64,000 nucleotides of DNA, taken from positions 3,782,001 to 3,846,000 of the forward strand of contig NZ_CP054690.1 of the NCBI RefSeq assembly GCF_013348805.1, given 5' to 3'. Shown one piece after another: positions 31,001 to 39,064 of this stretch. The position numbers and the translations under genes were made by a program. Numbering within the stretch: the first letter of the stretch is position 1; every line of letters begins with the position of its first letter. A model generated the notes under the pieces. The model was not told the DNA's origin. It was given only the letters and a program-made list of their open reading frames with translations, and ran no database searches. This DNA is from Rhodococcus sp. W8901. GTDB taxonomy: Bacteria > Actinomycetota > Actinomycetes > Mycobacteriales > Mycobacteriaceae.

Positions 31001-34000
31001 ACCGCATTGCCGCTGGTGCTCACGGTCTCCGGCAGGCCGACGCCGGTGACACCGGCGTGGTCGGCGACCAGGTCCGGGGTCCACGCGAGGTTGATGTGCG
31101 CGACACCACCCTTGACCGCCGGAAGCTCCTGTCCGGCAGCGACGCCGAGCAGTGCGGACATCGACGCCTCGGCGTCGGCCTCGGTGACGACCGGGGCACC
31201 GCCGTCGCGGACCGCGGCCGGGACGGTGATCCGGATCTCGACGGCCTTGCCCAGCGCGAGCGGGACCGTGAGGTCGACGTGCTCGGCGCCGGCGACGACC
31301 AGGCGGGCACCGGTCTTGTCGTGGCTCGCGACGGTGTCGGACTCGATGGTCCACTCGGCGACCTCGCCGAGGCGACGGACCGGGTTCTGCGTCAGGCGCG
31401 CGGCCCACAGCACGTCGGGCGCGGTGAGGACGGCGTCGAGCAGACCCGTGCCGAAGCCACCGTGGCGACGACCCGCGACCTGGGCCGGGGTGACACCGGT
31501 CGCGACGAGCTCGTCGGCCGTGGCCTTCTCGAAGCGGTCGAGCAGATCGCCCACCGGCTCGTCGACGCGGGTGATGCCGGCGACCGCGACGGTGCCGGGG
31601 ATGACGCACACCTGGTCGGCGCCGTAGCGCGGATCGTGGGCCTGCCACAGCGAGTCCGAGCGCCACCAGCGACGGACGTCGCCGTCGACGACGGGCACGA
31701 AGTTGACGGGCTTACCGGGCGTCTTGCACAGCGCGGTGAAGAACGGGACATCGGCCGGGTGCAGCACCGTGGTGGCGTAGTCCGGGTATGCGGCCTCGAG
31801 CGCGCACAACGCGGCGAACGGCTGGTCGAGCGTGGCCGAATCCGCGAACAGGGTCTCGATCGGTCCGCGGTCGTTGCGGTGCAGGCGGGCCTCGGCACGC
31901 TGGAGCATCTCACCGAAACGGGCACGCCACGAGACGTCCAGCCACACCGACTGCGTGGCCTCCGCGATCGCGTCCTGCACGTCGCCGCCGCAGTCGAACG
32001 CCTGCGGGGAGTCGACGCCGACGGCGAGCTCGAGGTAGCGGCGCAGCCACTGCTGGTAGGTCATGGCCGCGACGTCACCGAAGTACGGCTTGGCGGTCAC
32101 GTCCAGCGCGGCGATGATCTCGTCGCGGCGGGCAGCGACGGCCTCGGCGTCACCGGCGACCTCGTCGAGCAGACGACCGGTGCGCGATGCGGCGTTGTCG
32201 ATCTCGTGGATGTCGGCGCCGAGCTGGCTGCGGCCGGAGGCCATGCCGCCCTCGGCGGTGCCCGCACCGACCCAGTCGGGGGTGCCGGGGGTGTCGACCA
32301 GCAGCTGCTTGACCTCGGGCGAGGTGGTGGCCTCGAGGGCTGCCATCGCGGCGGTGCCGACGAGGATGCCGTCGAGAGGCATTGCCGGGAAGCCGTATTC
32401 GGTGGACCAACGGCCGGTCAGGTAGTCGGCGGCCCGCTCCGGGGTGCCGATGCCGCCGCCGACGCAGAGCACCAGGTTCTCCCGGGTGCGCAGCTCGGCG
32501 TAGGTGTCGAGCAGCAGGTCGTCGAGGTCCTCCCACGAGTGGTGACCACCGGCGCGGCCGCCCTCGATGTGGACGATGACGGGGTACGTCGGGACCTCGT
32601 TGGCGATACGGATCACCGAACGGATCTGCGCGACGGTGCCCGGCTTGAACGCGACGTAGCTGAAGCCGGCCTCGGTGAGCTCCTCGATGATCGAGACGGC
32701 TTCCTCGAGCTCGGGGATGCCCGCGGTGACGACGACGCCGTCGAACGGGGCGCCCGCGGCCCGGGCGCGCGGCACGAGGCGCTTGCCGCCCACGTGCAGC
32801 TTCCACAGGTACGGGTCGAGGAACATCGAGTTGAACTGCACGGCGCGACCCGGCTCGAGCAGGCCCTTCAGTTCCTCGACGTGGTCGGCGAAGATCTGCT
32901 CCGTGACCTGGCCGCCGCCGGCGAGCTCGGCCCAGTGACCGGCGTTGGCCGCGGCGGCGACGATCTTCGGATCGACCGTCGTGGGGGTCATGCCGGCGAG
33001 CAGGATCGGCGAGCGACCGGTGAGCTTGGTGAACGCGGTCTCGACGGCGACGCGGCCGTCCGGCAGCTGAACTGCCTTGGGCGCGAACTCGGTCCACGCG
33101 CGCGGCACCTCGGGTGCGGCGCCCGGAGTGAGCAGGTTGCGGTGACCGCCGCGGGTGGACGCGGCGATGATGCCGACGCCGTGGCCGCGCAGGCCCGCAG
33201 AGGTCATGCGGGTGAGCAGGTCGCCGGGGCCCAGGTCCAGGATCCACGCGGCACCGGACTCGACGGCGCCGTCGACCGCGTCGACCCAGTCGACCGGATC
33301 GACCAGCACGGCCTGCGCGAGGGCGCGCACCTGCTCGGCGTCGAGGCCGCAGCGGGTGGCCCAGCCACCGATGATGTCGACGGCCTCGTTCAGGGCCGGG
33401 TGATGGAAGCCGACCTCGACGGACAGCGACTCGAAGACCGGCGAGAACACGGCGCCGCCGCGAGTCTTGGCGTCACGGGCGCGGGTCTCGTCGGCCGCGA
33501 TCTGCTCGCAGCGCTGCTGCACGCGGGCCAGCTGGGCCGGCGGACCGGACAGCACGACACGACGGCGGCCGTTACGGATCGCCATGACGGCAGCGCGCTC
33601 AGGCTCCTGCCCCTCGGCGAGCTCGGCGACGATCGCCTCGAGACGATCGGGGTCGACGTTCGAGACGGCCAGCATCGGCGCGCGGTCGGCGGTGGCGATG
33701 ATGCCGCGGCGACGGCCGACGAGACCGGCTGCGGCGCCGATGAGCTGGGCGGTGGCGAGCAGCGCACCATCAGCGGCACCGCCACCCTCCACGGCGGCGG
33801 CAGCGATGAGGCCCTGCGAGTGGCCGATCGTCGCGACCGGGGCGGTCTCGGCCGGATCGAGGCCCTGCTGCTGCAGCGCGCGCAGCGCCGCGAGCTGGGT
33901 CAGGAAGACGCCGGGCAGCGACACGGCGGCCGAGGTGAGTGCGGCCGCGGACGGGCCGGCGGGCGCGCCGGCAGTGTCTTCGTCGTCCGCGAGTTCCTGC

Positions 34001-34317
34001 TCGAGGATCCACGCGATCGGATCGAAACCGACCGGGCGAACCACCAGGAGGTCCTGCGCGACCGGCGCGAGGAGCGCGGCAGCCTCGTTCACCAGCTCGG
34101 TGAGCGTCGGCTCCAGGCCGCTGTCACGTGCGAGCTCCGCGAGGGCACTCAGCCACGGCGCGCCCTGGCCACCGAAAGCCAGCGCGTACGGCTCGCCTGC
34201 CCGCAACCGGTCCACGAGCGGACCCTGCGCGGAGGACCGGGCAGAACCCCGATCCGATCCGAACTGGCTGCTCTCCCTCGAGGTTCGTCCGTTTCCTGCA
34301 GTGTCGTCGATCGTCAC
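25003..34317 (-). CDS. fas: Type I fatty acid synthase, single polypeptide
   Basis: 3104 residues, making C16-C24 acyl-CoA for membranes and mycolate precursors. Domain order: acetyltransferase (GHSQG, Ser about 167), enoyl reductase (LLAGMTPTTVD about 440), dehydratase/MaoC hotdog (SGDHNPIHTSD about 1260), malonyl/palmitoyl transferase (AGHSVGEYN about 1465), ACP (DGVSSRRNQLL about 1840, Ser for pantetheine), ketoreductase (VVTGASKGSI about 2146) and ketosynthase (ACATAAVSVEEG about 2742; His in SKHDTSTAAND and KTLTGHAKGG). No key residue appears lost. The GTG at 34317 follows GGAGAGGA at ten bases; a longer frame to 34416 lacks a site. Coupled to acpS; candidate FasR sites lie upstream. Confidence 0.96.
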   Translation of the reverse strand: MTIDDTAGNGRTSRESSQFGSDRGSARSSAQGPLVDRLRAGEPYALAFGGQGAPWLSALAELARDSGLEPTLTELVNEAAALLAPVAQDLLVVRPVGFDPIAWILEQELADDEDTAGAPAGPSAAALTSAAVSLPGVFLTQLAALRALQQQGLDPAETAPVATIGHSQGLIAAAAVEGGGAADGALLATAQLIGAAAGLVGRRRGIIATADRAPMLAVSNVDPDRLEAIVAELAEGQEPERAAVMAIRNGRRRVVLSGPPAQLARVQQRCEQIAADETRARDAKTRGGAVFSPVFESLSVEVGFHHPALNEAVDIIGGWATRCGLDAEQVRALAQAVLVDPVDWVDAVDGAVESGAAWILDLGPGDLLTRMTSAGLRGHGVGIIAASTRGGHRNLLTPGAAPEVPRAWTEFAPKAVQLPDGRVAVETAFTKLTGRSPILLAGMTPTTVDPKIVAAAANAGHWAELAGGGQVTEQIFADHVEELKGLLEPGRAVQFNSMFLDPYLWKLHVGGKRLVPRARAAGAPFDGVVVTAGIPELEEAVSIIEELTEAGFSYVAFKPGTVAQIRSVIRIANEVPTYPVIVHIEGGRAGGHHSWEDLDDLLLDTYAELRTRENLVLCVGGGIGTPERAADYLTGRWSTEYGFPAMPLDGILVGTAAMAALEATTSPEVKQLLVDTPGTPDWVGAGTAEGGMASGRSQLGADIHEIDNAASRTGRLLDEVAGDAEAVAARRDEIIAALDVTAKPYFGDVAAMTYQQWLRRYLELAVGVDSPQAFDCGGDVQDAIAEATQSVWLDVSWRARFGEMLQRAEARLHRNDRGPIETLFADSATLDQPFAALCALEAAYPDYATTVLHPADVPFFTALCKTPGKPVNFVPVVDGDVRRWWRSDSLWQAHDPRYGADQVCVIPGTVAVAGITRVDEPVGDLLDRFEKATADELVATGVTPAQVAGRRHGGFGTGLLDAVLTAPDVLWAARLTQNPVRRLGEVAEWTIESDTVASHDKTGARLVVAGAEHVDLTVPLALGKAVEIRITVPAAVRDGGAPVVTEADAEASMSALLGVAAGQELPAVKGGVAHINLAWTPDLVADHAGVTGVGLPETVSTSGNAVPDVVVGACWPAVFAALGAATTTAGVHVIEGMLDLVHLDHAVHLVGELPTETSILVVRAEAGEIVDTDMGRVVEVRVEVGAMLGEGLDAPAVATLTERFAIRGRTGKGELADPARAGGSLGDDVAETPRRRRRDLKMVAPRNMAAFARVSGDHNPIHTSDAAALLAGLGSPIVHGMWLSAAAQQAVTAVDPQSKTPARRLTAWTARFLGMVRPGAEIDVRVDRVATDRGAEIVEVGCRVDGDLVMVATGRTATPKTVYAFPGQGIQRPGMGLDARARSKAAREVWERADKHTREALGFSILAVVRDNPTLVKARGVEHRHPDGVLHLTQFTQVAMATLGVAQVAELRESGAYVEGSYLAGHSVGEYNALAAVAGVLPLEALLEVVFQRGSAMHELVPRDAAGRSDYRMAAIRPSQIGVADDELQAFVGGVADATGEFLQIVNLNLKGSQYAIAGTVNGLAALEREIDIRREAFGGKRAFIVVPGIDVPFHSTVLRGGVDDFRAKLDELLPQDIDPSVLIGRYIPNLVPKLFNLRRDFVQEIADLVPSQQLQAVLADFDSWSERPVALTRVILVELLAWQFASPVRWIETQDLLFTDEADGGLGVERFVEIGLGATPTVANLASQTMKLPEHANSTVEVLNIEREASVVYSTDVDPAPVEDDEPIESAAPAAAAAPAVAAPAAAPAAPAGGPRPDDIAFKAADATKVLIALWTKLRPDQIGPADTIEALCDGVSSRRNQLLVDLGAELSLGAIDGAADADMGSLAVTVDRLARTYKPFGPVLSDSINDHLRKVFGPSGRRPAAIADRVKKVWELGDGWAHHVTAEVALGTRDGSSVRGGAMGGLHEGAIADGAAVDALVDAAVQSVASRRGLAVSLPAAGGGAGGTVDAAALGEFTEHITGRNGVLASAARLVLEQLGFSDAAAAAVATEDTALVDLVSAELGSDWPRLVAPAFDAKKAVLIDDRWATAREDLARAWIGETELTVERFDGAGAAVAAHAQWWQQRATDGGRTTLAEIYGRIAQVAIAPIDEAGQWSGEIAVVTGASKGSIASSVAGKLLGGGATVVVTTSRLDDARLGFYRKLYADNARAGAALWVVPANMASYADVDALIDWVGTVQTETAGGAKKLIKEAMTPTMLFPFAAPRVAGELSDAGARAEMEMRVLLWSVERLIGGLSKIGYDSDVDTHLHVVLPGSPNRGLFGGDGAYGESKAALDAVVGRWSAERTWAERVTIVHALIGWVRGTGLMGGNDPMVEAVEAKGVRTWSTDEMATELLGSCTADVRRAAADAPRVVDLTGGLAEVDLDLPALAKEAAEAAENAGKKADEAGVDANSIAALPAPPRAVELPAVGSWPELDVDPADLVVIVGAGELGPYGSSRTRFEMEVDEQLSAAGVLELAWNTGLVTWENDPVAGWYDAETGDLVPEAEIADRYHDAVVERCGIRTYGDEGAMVDNTAPLLTSVFIDKDLSFVVGSEAEARAFVDSDPENTTAAVDAESGDWTVTRKAGTEIRVPRKAKLTRTVGGQIPTGFDVTKWGIPADMAGSVDRVGLWNIVSTVDAFLTGGFTPSELLRWVHPAFVANTQGTGMGGMTSMRSLYIDTLLGESRANDILQEALPNVIAAHVVQSYVGGYGAMVHPVAACATAAVSVEEGVDKIRLGKAKLVVSGGFDDLGIEGIIGFGDMSATAKSDEMTAKGISDRRFSRANDRRRGGFVESAGGGTILLARGDLALEMGLPVLGVVAWAGSFADGVHTSIPAPGIGALGAGRGGQDSQLALSLNALGVTADDISVVSKHDTSTAANDPNEAELHERLAAALGRSEGAPLFVISQKTLTGHAKGGAAAFQLIGLCQVLGQGVIPPNRSLDCVDDKMAEFSHLVWPRTPLRFGDQFALKAGLLTSLGFGHVSGLIAVVHPQAFVESIPADQREAYLAQAQQRTVDGQRRLAAAMCGGDSLYERPADRRFGGDSVPAKASRQLEADMLLAEDARLGSDHVYRLGNPGCQ

Positions 34318-34464
34318 TGAAGTTAAGTCCTCTCCTGGTTCCCTGACGGGAGGTAGGTCGTGGTCGGCCGCCCTCGGCAGAGCTGTCGCGGCGATGTCGC
34401 GGCACCCCTCGAACACGCTTCGAAATCCAGCGAATCCGGGCGCGTCAAGGTTGGCACAAAATCA

Positions 34465-34482
34465 TGAGGGAAGCCTCACGTT
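34465..34482. promoter_or_regulatory. Candidate FasR site 1
   Basis: TGAGGGAAGCCTCACGTT: a TGAGG/CCTCA dyad plus CGTT, 148 bp upstream of the fas GTG. 17 of 18 positions equal site 2 at 34607. In mycobacteria the TetR-type FasR activates fas-acpS through repeated inverted repeats in this region; assigning these sites to FasR is inference. Confidence 0.5.
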
Positions 34483-34606
34483 TGCCACCGACCCCCTTCC
34501 CTACCAGCGAGTATCAAGTGACATTGCGCACAGGATCGCGCGAAAGTGACCCGCCAGTAGACCGCGTAACTGCGGGTCACAGGCCATGCATGGACGTCCA
34601 CAAACC

Positions 34607-34624
34607 TGAGGGAACCCTCACGTT
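34607..34624. promoter_or_regulatory. Candidate FasR site 2
   Basis: TGAGGGAACCCTCACGTT: a perfect TGAGGG-AA-CCCTCA dyad plus CGTT, 142 bp from site 1 and 139 bp before the divergent ATG at 34764. Being closer to the divergent gene, it might also act on it. Confidence 0.5.
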
Positions 34625-34763
34625 GATTGTTATCAATTCGTGACCTCCTTGACGGCGGGCCTCGAACGTGCGGTCGGTTCGAAATCGGGGGTCGCGGTCG
34701 CGTCGGAGTCTGTCGGGGTGCCCGGATAGCGTCCGCCCGGACAACCGAACACCAGGGGGGAAC

Positions 34764-35471
34764 ATGGATACACCGGAGGTTCACGGACTCGCCGATGCAT
34801 TCGTAGATGATGCATTCGTCGATGCACTCGTCGAACACATCGCCGCGACACTGCCGAGCGAGCGGTCGCAGTGGCCGCCGGCCTGGCCGGAGGAGGCCGA
34901 GGCCGCCCTGCTCGACGCCGTCTTCTCGGCACGGGCAACGTACGGCACACCGCGCACCGGTGTCCGACGCGTGATCGAGAACTGGCGCTGTCATCGCGGC
35001 ACGCGACTCGACGACATCAGCGCGCTGGCGGACTTCGCCGACACCCCGGACCGACTCGCCGAGATCCTGGGCAACCGGCAACGCGTTCCGGGCAACTACA
35101 CCACCAAGGCCGAGGCGACCGCTCTCGCCGCCGCAGGCCTCGTGCACGCCGGCATCGACACCTCGCGGAAACTGTCCGACGGGCGCGGCGCCTGGTCCGT
35201 CATCACCGCCATCCCCGGACTCGGCACCACAACATGGGAGACGTTCGTGTTGCGCCTCGGGCTCATCGGCCCTCGAACGCTCGAGGCTCTGTGCATGTTC
35301 GTCACGGAGGCAACCGGATCGGCGCAACCGGTCACCGAGTCCCATGCCCTGGAGTTGCTGGCCGGAGCCGCGGAGACGGCCGACCTCGATCCGGCAGCGC
35401 TGCTGAACGCGGTATGGCGGCACCAGCGAGCACGGGCCGGCAGGCGGGCACCGAAGCCGTTGTCCGCGTAG
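34764..35471 (+). CDS. Hypothetical protein with helix-hairpin-helix-like motif
   Basis: 235 residues, largely alpha-helical. VITAIPGLGTTTWETFVLRL (about 150-170) resembles a helix-hairpin-helix with a GLG turn, as in DNA glycosylase-like folds. It is preceded by a helical N-terminal half (ATLPSERSQWPPAWPEEAEA, RVIENWRCHRG). No catalytic Lys/Asp pair is obvious, so glycosylase activity is not claimed. ATG at 34764 with GGGGGG upstream. It diverges from fas and may share its regulatory region. The family is not recognised with certainty. Confidence 0.65.
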   Translation: MDTPEVHGLADAFVDDAFVDALVEHIAATLPSERSQWPPAWPEEAEAALLDAVFSARATYGTPRTGVRRVIENWRCHRGTRLDDISALADFADTPDRLAEILGNRQRVPGNYTTKAEATALAAAGLVHAGIDTSRKLSDGRGAWSVITAIPGLGTTTWETFVLRLGLIGPRTLEALCMFVTEATGSAQPVTESHALELLAGAAETADLDPAALLNAVWRHQRARAGRRAPKPLSA

Positions 35472-35549
35472 ACGAACAGCCGTACGCCGACCGTCGGCCG
35501 GTCCTGACGATGGAGACCGGTCGACGGTGGCGTAGTCTGACAAGCGCTC

Positions 35550-35631
<82 letters not shown>

Positions 35632-35645
35632 CTCAAATCAAACGA

Positions 35646-35690
35646 AATGACCCCCGACTCGGTTTCATGAATCTCGGGTCGGGTGTCATT
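35646..35690 (+). terminator. Terminator after tRNA-Leu
   Basis: 13-bp arms (AATGACCCCCGAC against GTCGGGTGTCATT, one mismatch) over a 19-base loop, 14 bp after the tRNA and before the convergent glycosyltransferase stop at 35700. Confidence 0.6.
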
Positions 35691-35699
35691 GCCTGTTCG

Positions 35700-36965
35700 T
35701 CAGTGGCTCTCATGCATGCCCCTGCGGGCGGGGTCGAGGATCGCTGCAGCACTGTTCACGGCGCCGACTGGCTGCGCCAGCGGCTGCACCGTACGGGCGG
35801 CGTGCCGGAGACTCTCGTCGTGCAGCAGGCGCTCCACGATATGGGGCAGTCTTCCGCGACGGATGTCCCGCGGGGTGAACCGGAGGGCGTTGCCGTACCG
35901 GGCGCACTCGTCGAGGTTGATTCGCCGTTCCGGCTGCAGGCCGATCCCCGCGAAGGGCGCTCCGGATGCGCAGGCGGTCTGCACGGTGCCCTCGCCACCG
36001 TGAATGATCGAGGCGTCGATCATCCCCGCCAGCAGGTGCGCGGGCAGGAAGTCGTACACCTGCACGTTCTCGGGGAGGGCCGCGCAGTCGTCCTCGGTGA
36101 CGTATCGCCCCGCGCTCGACACGATGTCGATGTCCATCCGGGAGAGCTGTTTCAGCACCTCGAGCACGAGTCGTCGTCCCGCGGACGACCCCATACCGAT
36201 GTACACGGCGGGTCGCTTCCTTTCCGCAAGAGACGCTACGCGATGCGGAAGCTCGCCAGCGCTCTGAGCGAAGAGGGGGCCGACCGCGATCTCCCGGGCC
36301 GCGAGGGGCCGCTGGTCGGCGAACGGAAACAATGACGCGATCAGATTGAGGTCTGCGTCGAGCGCTGCCAGCGTGCGCTCGGGCAGGTGGACGGCATGCT
36401 CGGCGGCAACGCGGCGGAAGGAGCCAGGTTTCCACCGGGCCTTGGTAGCGGCCTGGCGCAAGAACCATGCGGCTGCACGGTTCACGTCAGCGGCCGCCGC
36501 ACCCTGGCCGGCCGTCAGCGGGAACATGGCCATCCGGGTCAGGTGACCATGGCTCATCGCATAGGGACGGACATACACGAGAGGAACCCGCGCCGCCCTC
36601 GCCGAGATGAACAGCGTCAGCGTGGTGCCGATCACGATGCAATCGGGCAGCCACCGTTCGATCAACGCGAGTTCACTCGCAACCCGCGTTCGCACCATGG
36701 AGTCGGTGAACGGGTGCCGCAGCGCGCGCCCCTGATCCACCGCGATGAGCTGCTCCGCTTCCCGTTCGCTCAGTTCAGGGTCGAGAAGCTCGAGCGCGAA
36801 CCCTGCCTCCCGGACGTAACCGGCGAAGCGTCGCGAGTATCCCATGAAGAGCACGTCATGCCCGTCGGCCCGTACCTCCTTCGCGACCTCGACCGCACGG
36901 GAGGTCTCGCCGAGATTGAACGTTTCCGGCGCGAACAGGACCCGCAGGCGCCGGGTACCGCTCAT
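35700..36965 (-). CDS. Glycosyltransferase family 1 (MGT-like)
   Basis: 421 residues, GT-B fold. The N-terminal domain (LRVLFAPETFNLGETSRAVE) binds the acceptor. The C-terminal domain carries VYIGMGSSAGRRLVLEVL and a sugar-nucleotide motif IIHGGEGTVQTACASGAPFA followed by LQPERRINLDECARYGNAL, the arrangement of macrolide or flavonoid glucosyltransferases. It likely transfers a sugar from UDP- or dTDP-sugar to a small hydrophobic molecule; the acceptor is unknown. Its ATG overlaps the stop of the upstream TetR gene by four bases. Some N-terminal stretches vary from family norm. Confidence 0.82.
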   Translation of the reverse strand: MSGTRRLRVLFAPETFNLGETSRAVEVAKEVRADGHDVLFMGYSRRFAGYVREAGFALELLDPELSEREAEQLIAVDQGRALRHPFTDSMVRTRVASELALIERWLPDCIVIGTTLTLFISARAARVPLVYVRPYAMSHGHLTRMAMFPLTAGQGAAAADVNRAAAWFLRQAATKARWKPGSFRRVAAEHAVHLPERTLAALDADLNLIASLFPFADQRPLAAREIAVGPLFAQSAGELPHRVASLAERKRPAVYIGMGSSAGRRLVLEVLKQLSRMDIDIVSSAGRYVTEDDCAALPENVQVYDFLPAHLLAGMIDASIIHGGEGTVQTACASGAPFAGIGLQPERRINLDECARYGNALRFTPRDIRRGRLPHIVERLLHDESLRHAARTVQPLAQPVGAVNSAAAILDPARRGMHESH

Positions 36966-37675
36966 CCCTCCTGCCCTTCCGGGAAGTACGCAGCGACGGA
37001 TCGAAGCATGAGGTCACGAACGTGACGAGCGCTCGACAGGGATGCTGGTTCCCCGTCGCTTCCAGTCCGAGACAGTCCAGCGAGATGGGGGTACCGCTCG
37101 CCGGACAACCGCCGGCCTGCACTCACGGCGGATTCCAGCAGAAAATCAAGATCATCGACAGGATCGCCCGCTGCCTTTCGTCGGCGAGCCTCGAACCGGA
37201 TGTTCTCGGTTATCAGCAGCACCGTGCTCAAGCGCTCACTCGATGGAAGCAGACTCTCATCGAACAGGCTCAGTGCCCTGTCGATCCACGCGAGATTCTG
37301 CGGAGTCACGCCGTTCACGTCCGTCGGCAGTTCGAGTAGCCAAGGGTCGGACGCATAGATACCGAGCAGGGCATCCCACAGTGCCGTAAACCGTTCTCGC
37401 CAAGAGCCATTCAGCTGCGGTGGTTCACCGAGTGCTCGGTCGAGCATGGCGGAAAGTAGATCGTCCCGGTCGCTGACGTGGCGGTACAACGCCATCTTCG
37501 CGCACAGTGCGGTCTCGGCCACGCGCGCCATCGTGACCGCCGCCAGCCCGTCGGTCCGGGCGAGCGTGATCGAGGCATCGACAATTTCGGTGAGCGACAG
37601 CCTCGGCTTCGGACCCGGGCGGAGCACCGAAGGAGTGCCCCAGAGTCGCGAGAGCGCCAAGCCCGGTTCAGTCAT
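36962..37675 (-). CDS. TetR family regulator coupled to the glycosyltransferase
   Basis: 237 residues. HTH in LSLTEIVDASITLARTDGLA and VAETALCAKMALYRHVSDRD, then a TetR_C_4-type domain (ALLGIYASDPWLLELPTDVN). The ATG at 37675 has GGAGGGG five bases upstream; an upstream Met (37705) lacks a site. Its stop overlaps the glycosyltransferase start (ATGA), so the regulator and enzyme form one coupled unit, probably induced by the compound the enzyme glycosylates (inference). Confidence 0.85.
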   Translation of the reverse strand: MTEPGLALSRLWGTPSVLRPGPKPRLSLTEIVDASITLARTDGLAAVTMARVAETALCAKMALYRHVSDRDDLLSAMLDRALGEPPQLNGSWRERFTALWDALLGIYASDPWLLELPTDVNGVTPQNLAWIDRALSLFDESLLPSSERLSTVLLITENIRFEARRRKAAGDPVDDLDFLLESAVSAGRRLSGERYPHLAGLSRTGSDGEPASLSSARHVRDLMLRSVAAYFPEGQEG

Positions 37676-38068
37676 GCACCCCTCCGGTAAAGATTCCTCA
37701 GACATCCACAATAGCGTCCTATGGACGCAGATAGAGTTCCGGGCCCGAGTGTCACGCGACGACGAGCTCCGCCGATAGCGACGCCCCTTACCGGGTGACA
37801 ACGGAACGAGACAGCGGCGGAACGAACCGGCAGAACGCGCCTACGCGTCCTCCGGCGCGAGGAGAGTCAGCGCGAGGAGTACCGGCCAGTTCGCATCCTC
37901 GCTCGCACACCAGACCGGTCGGGCACATCGCGAGTGTCTGTGTTGCAAACATCTGCGGATCCGGGTCCATGAGCACCCCCCTCCCGACTAGCGTCGGTTC
38001 TCACCGCCCGTCCCGTGCACGGCGCGGCGGTCCACCGAGGCAGCTCTCCACCACGACGGGAGGCCGGG
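37676..38068. other. 393-bp gap without recognised gene
   Basis: It must contain the divergent promoters for the TetR gene and the SRPBCC/SnoaL gene. A minus-strand frame at 37788-37976 (62 codons, cysteine-rich, no ribosome binding site) is not convincing. No strong repeat is seen. Confidence 0.4.
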
Positions 38069-39064
38069 ATGTCCACTCGAACGCTCTCCGACTCGACCTT
38101 CACCCACATCATCGATGTGCAGGCAGACAAGGTCGACATCGCCGAATGGCTGTTCACGCTTCCCGAAGCGGAGTTCCAGCAATGTTGCCCCCCGGACCAC
38201 GTCACGGTGGGCGTCGGCACCGGGGCGGATGGTAGGCCGTTGTCCATCGGCGTGGAGCAGATCGGCAAGACACTGCTGATCCACCACTACATCGGTGAGG
38301 TAGTCGCGCCACACCACTGCCGGATGGTGTCCACGTCCGACGCCGTCACCGCCGACGGACGCACGACCGTCCAGGCCACGTGGGAACTGCGTGCGGAGGC
38401 CACCGACGACGGACGCTGCACCATCACCAACCGTCTCATGCTCACGCCGACCGGCGACTACTTCGCGTTCCTCGACAGGCACGGCATCACCTACGAGGAC
38501 GCCGCCGACACCACCACCGCCGCGGCGGCCGACCACAACCGACGCGAGACACCGGGCTTCGCGGCAAGCATCGCCCGCCGCGCATCGACGCCGAACGGGC
38601 GACACGCGATGGATTCCGTTCCGGCAGCGAAGATTCGGAACGGCGATTCCGCGGCCGGACCCGACGGCGATGCCGCCAAGGCCGTGGTCCGCCGGAACAC
38701 CGAGGAGGTGCAGGGCGGCGGCGATTACGCGGTGTTCGACGAACTGTTCGCGGACGACTACGTCGACCACACCCCGCAACCCGGCACCACCCCGGACAAG
38801 GCGGGCACGAGACTGCTCTACCAGTCACTACGGGCGGCGTTTCCGGACTTCCACCCCGAGATCCATTGGCAGGCAGTGGACGGCGACCTCGTGACCACGC
38901 ACAAGACGTATCACGGCACCCACCGGGGAGTGTTCCTCGGCGTCGCACCGACCGGCCGCGAGATCCATTTCGAGACCGTCGACGCGATGCGGGTGCGCGA
39001 CGGCCGGATCGTCGAGCACTGGGGTGTGGCCAACCTGTACTCACTGATGAAGCAACTCGGCTGA
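38069..39064 (+). CDS. SRPBCC-like / SnoaL-like fusion protein
   Basis: 331 residues in two parts. Residues about 1-160 look like an SRPBCC ligand-binding fold (THIIDVQADKVDIAEWLFTL ... LIHHYIGEVVAPHHCRMVST ... CTITNRLMLTPTGDYFAFL). After a linker, residues about 205-331 are a SnoaL-like (NTF2-fold) ester-cyclase-type domain (VVRRNTEEVQGGGDYAVFDE, LFADDYVDHTPQPG, GVFLGVAPTGREIHFETVDA, RIVEHWGVANLY). Each alone is usually a separate small protein. ATG at 38069 with GGGAGG upstream. The substrate is unknown. Confidence 0.75.
   Translation: MSTRTLSDSTFTHIIDVQADKVDIAEWLFTLPEAEFQQCCPPDHVTVGVGTGADGRPLSIGVEQIGKTLLIHHYIGEVVAPHHCRMVSTSDAVTADGRTTVQATWELRAEATDDGRCTITNRLMLTPTGDYFAFLDRHGITYEDAADTTTAAAADHNRRETPGFAASIARRASTPNGRHAMDSVPAAKIRNGDSAAGPDGDAAKAVVRRNTEEVQGGGDYAVFDELFADDYVDHTPQPGTTPDKAGTRLLYQSLRAAFPDFHPEIHWQAVDGDLVTTHKTYHGTHRGVFLGVAPTGREIHFETVDAMRVRDGRIVEHWGVANLYSLMKQLG

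Larger units (their letters stand above)
34318..34763. other. 446-bp divergent regulatory region of fas
   Basis: No gene is seen. It holds two copies of a TGAGGG-n-CCTCACGTT dyad (listed separately) and low-GC patches (GGCACAAAATCATG; TTGATTGTTATCAATTCG, the latter a GATAACAATC-like dyad near 34625). It probably carries the promoters of fas and of the divergent gene at 34764. Confidence 0.5.

Noticed and set aside
25036-34320. A 3094-codon open frame antisense to fas
   Set aside because: It mirrors the fas codons in a GC-rich genome, is arginine/glycine/aspartate-rich without domains, and has no ribosome site.
36387-37025. Plus-strand frame opposite the glycosyltransferase
   Set aside because: Shadow frame with no start signal; the minus strand carries clear GT-B motifs.
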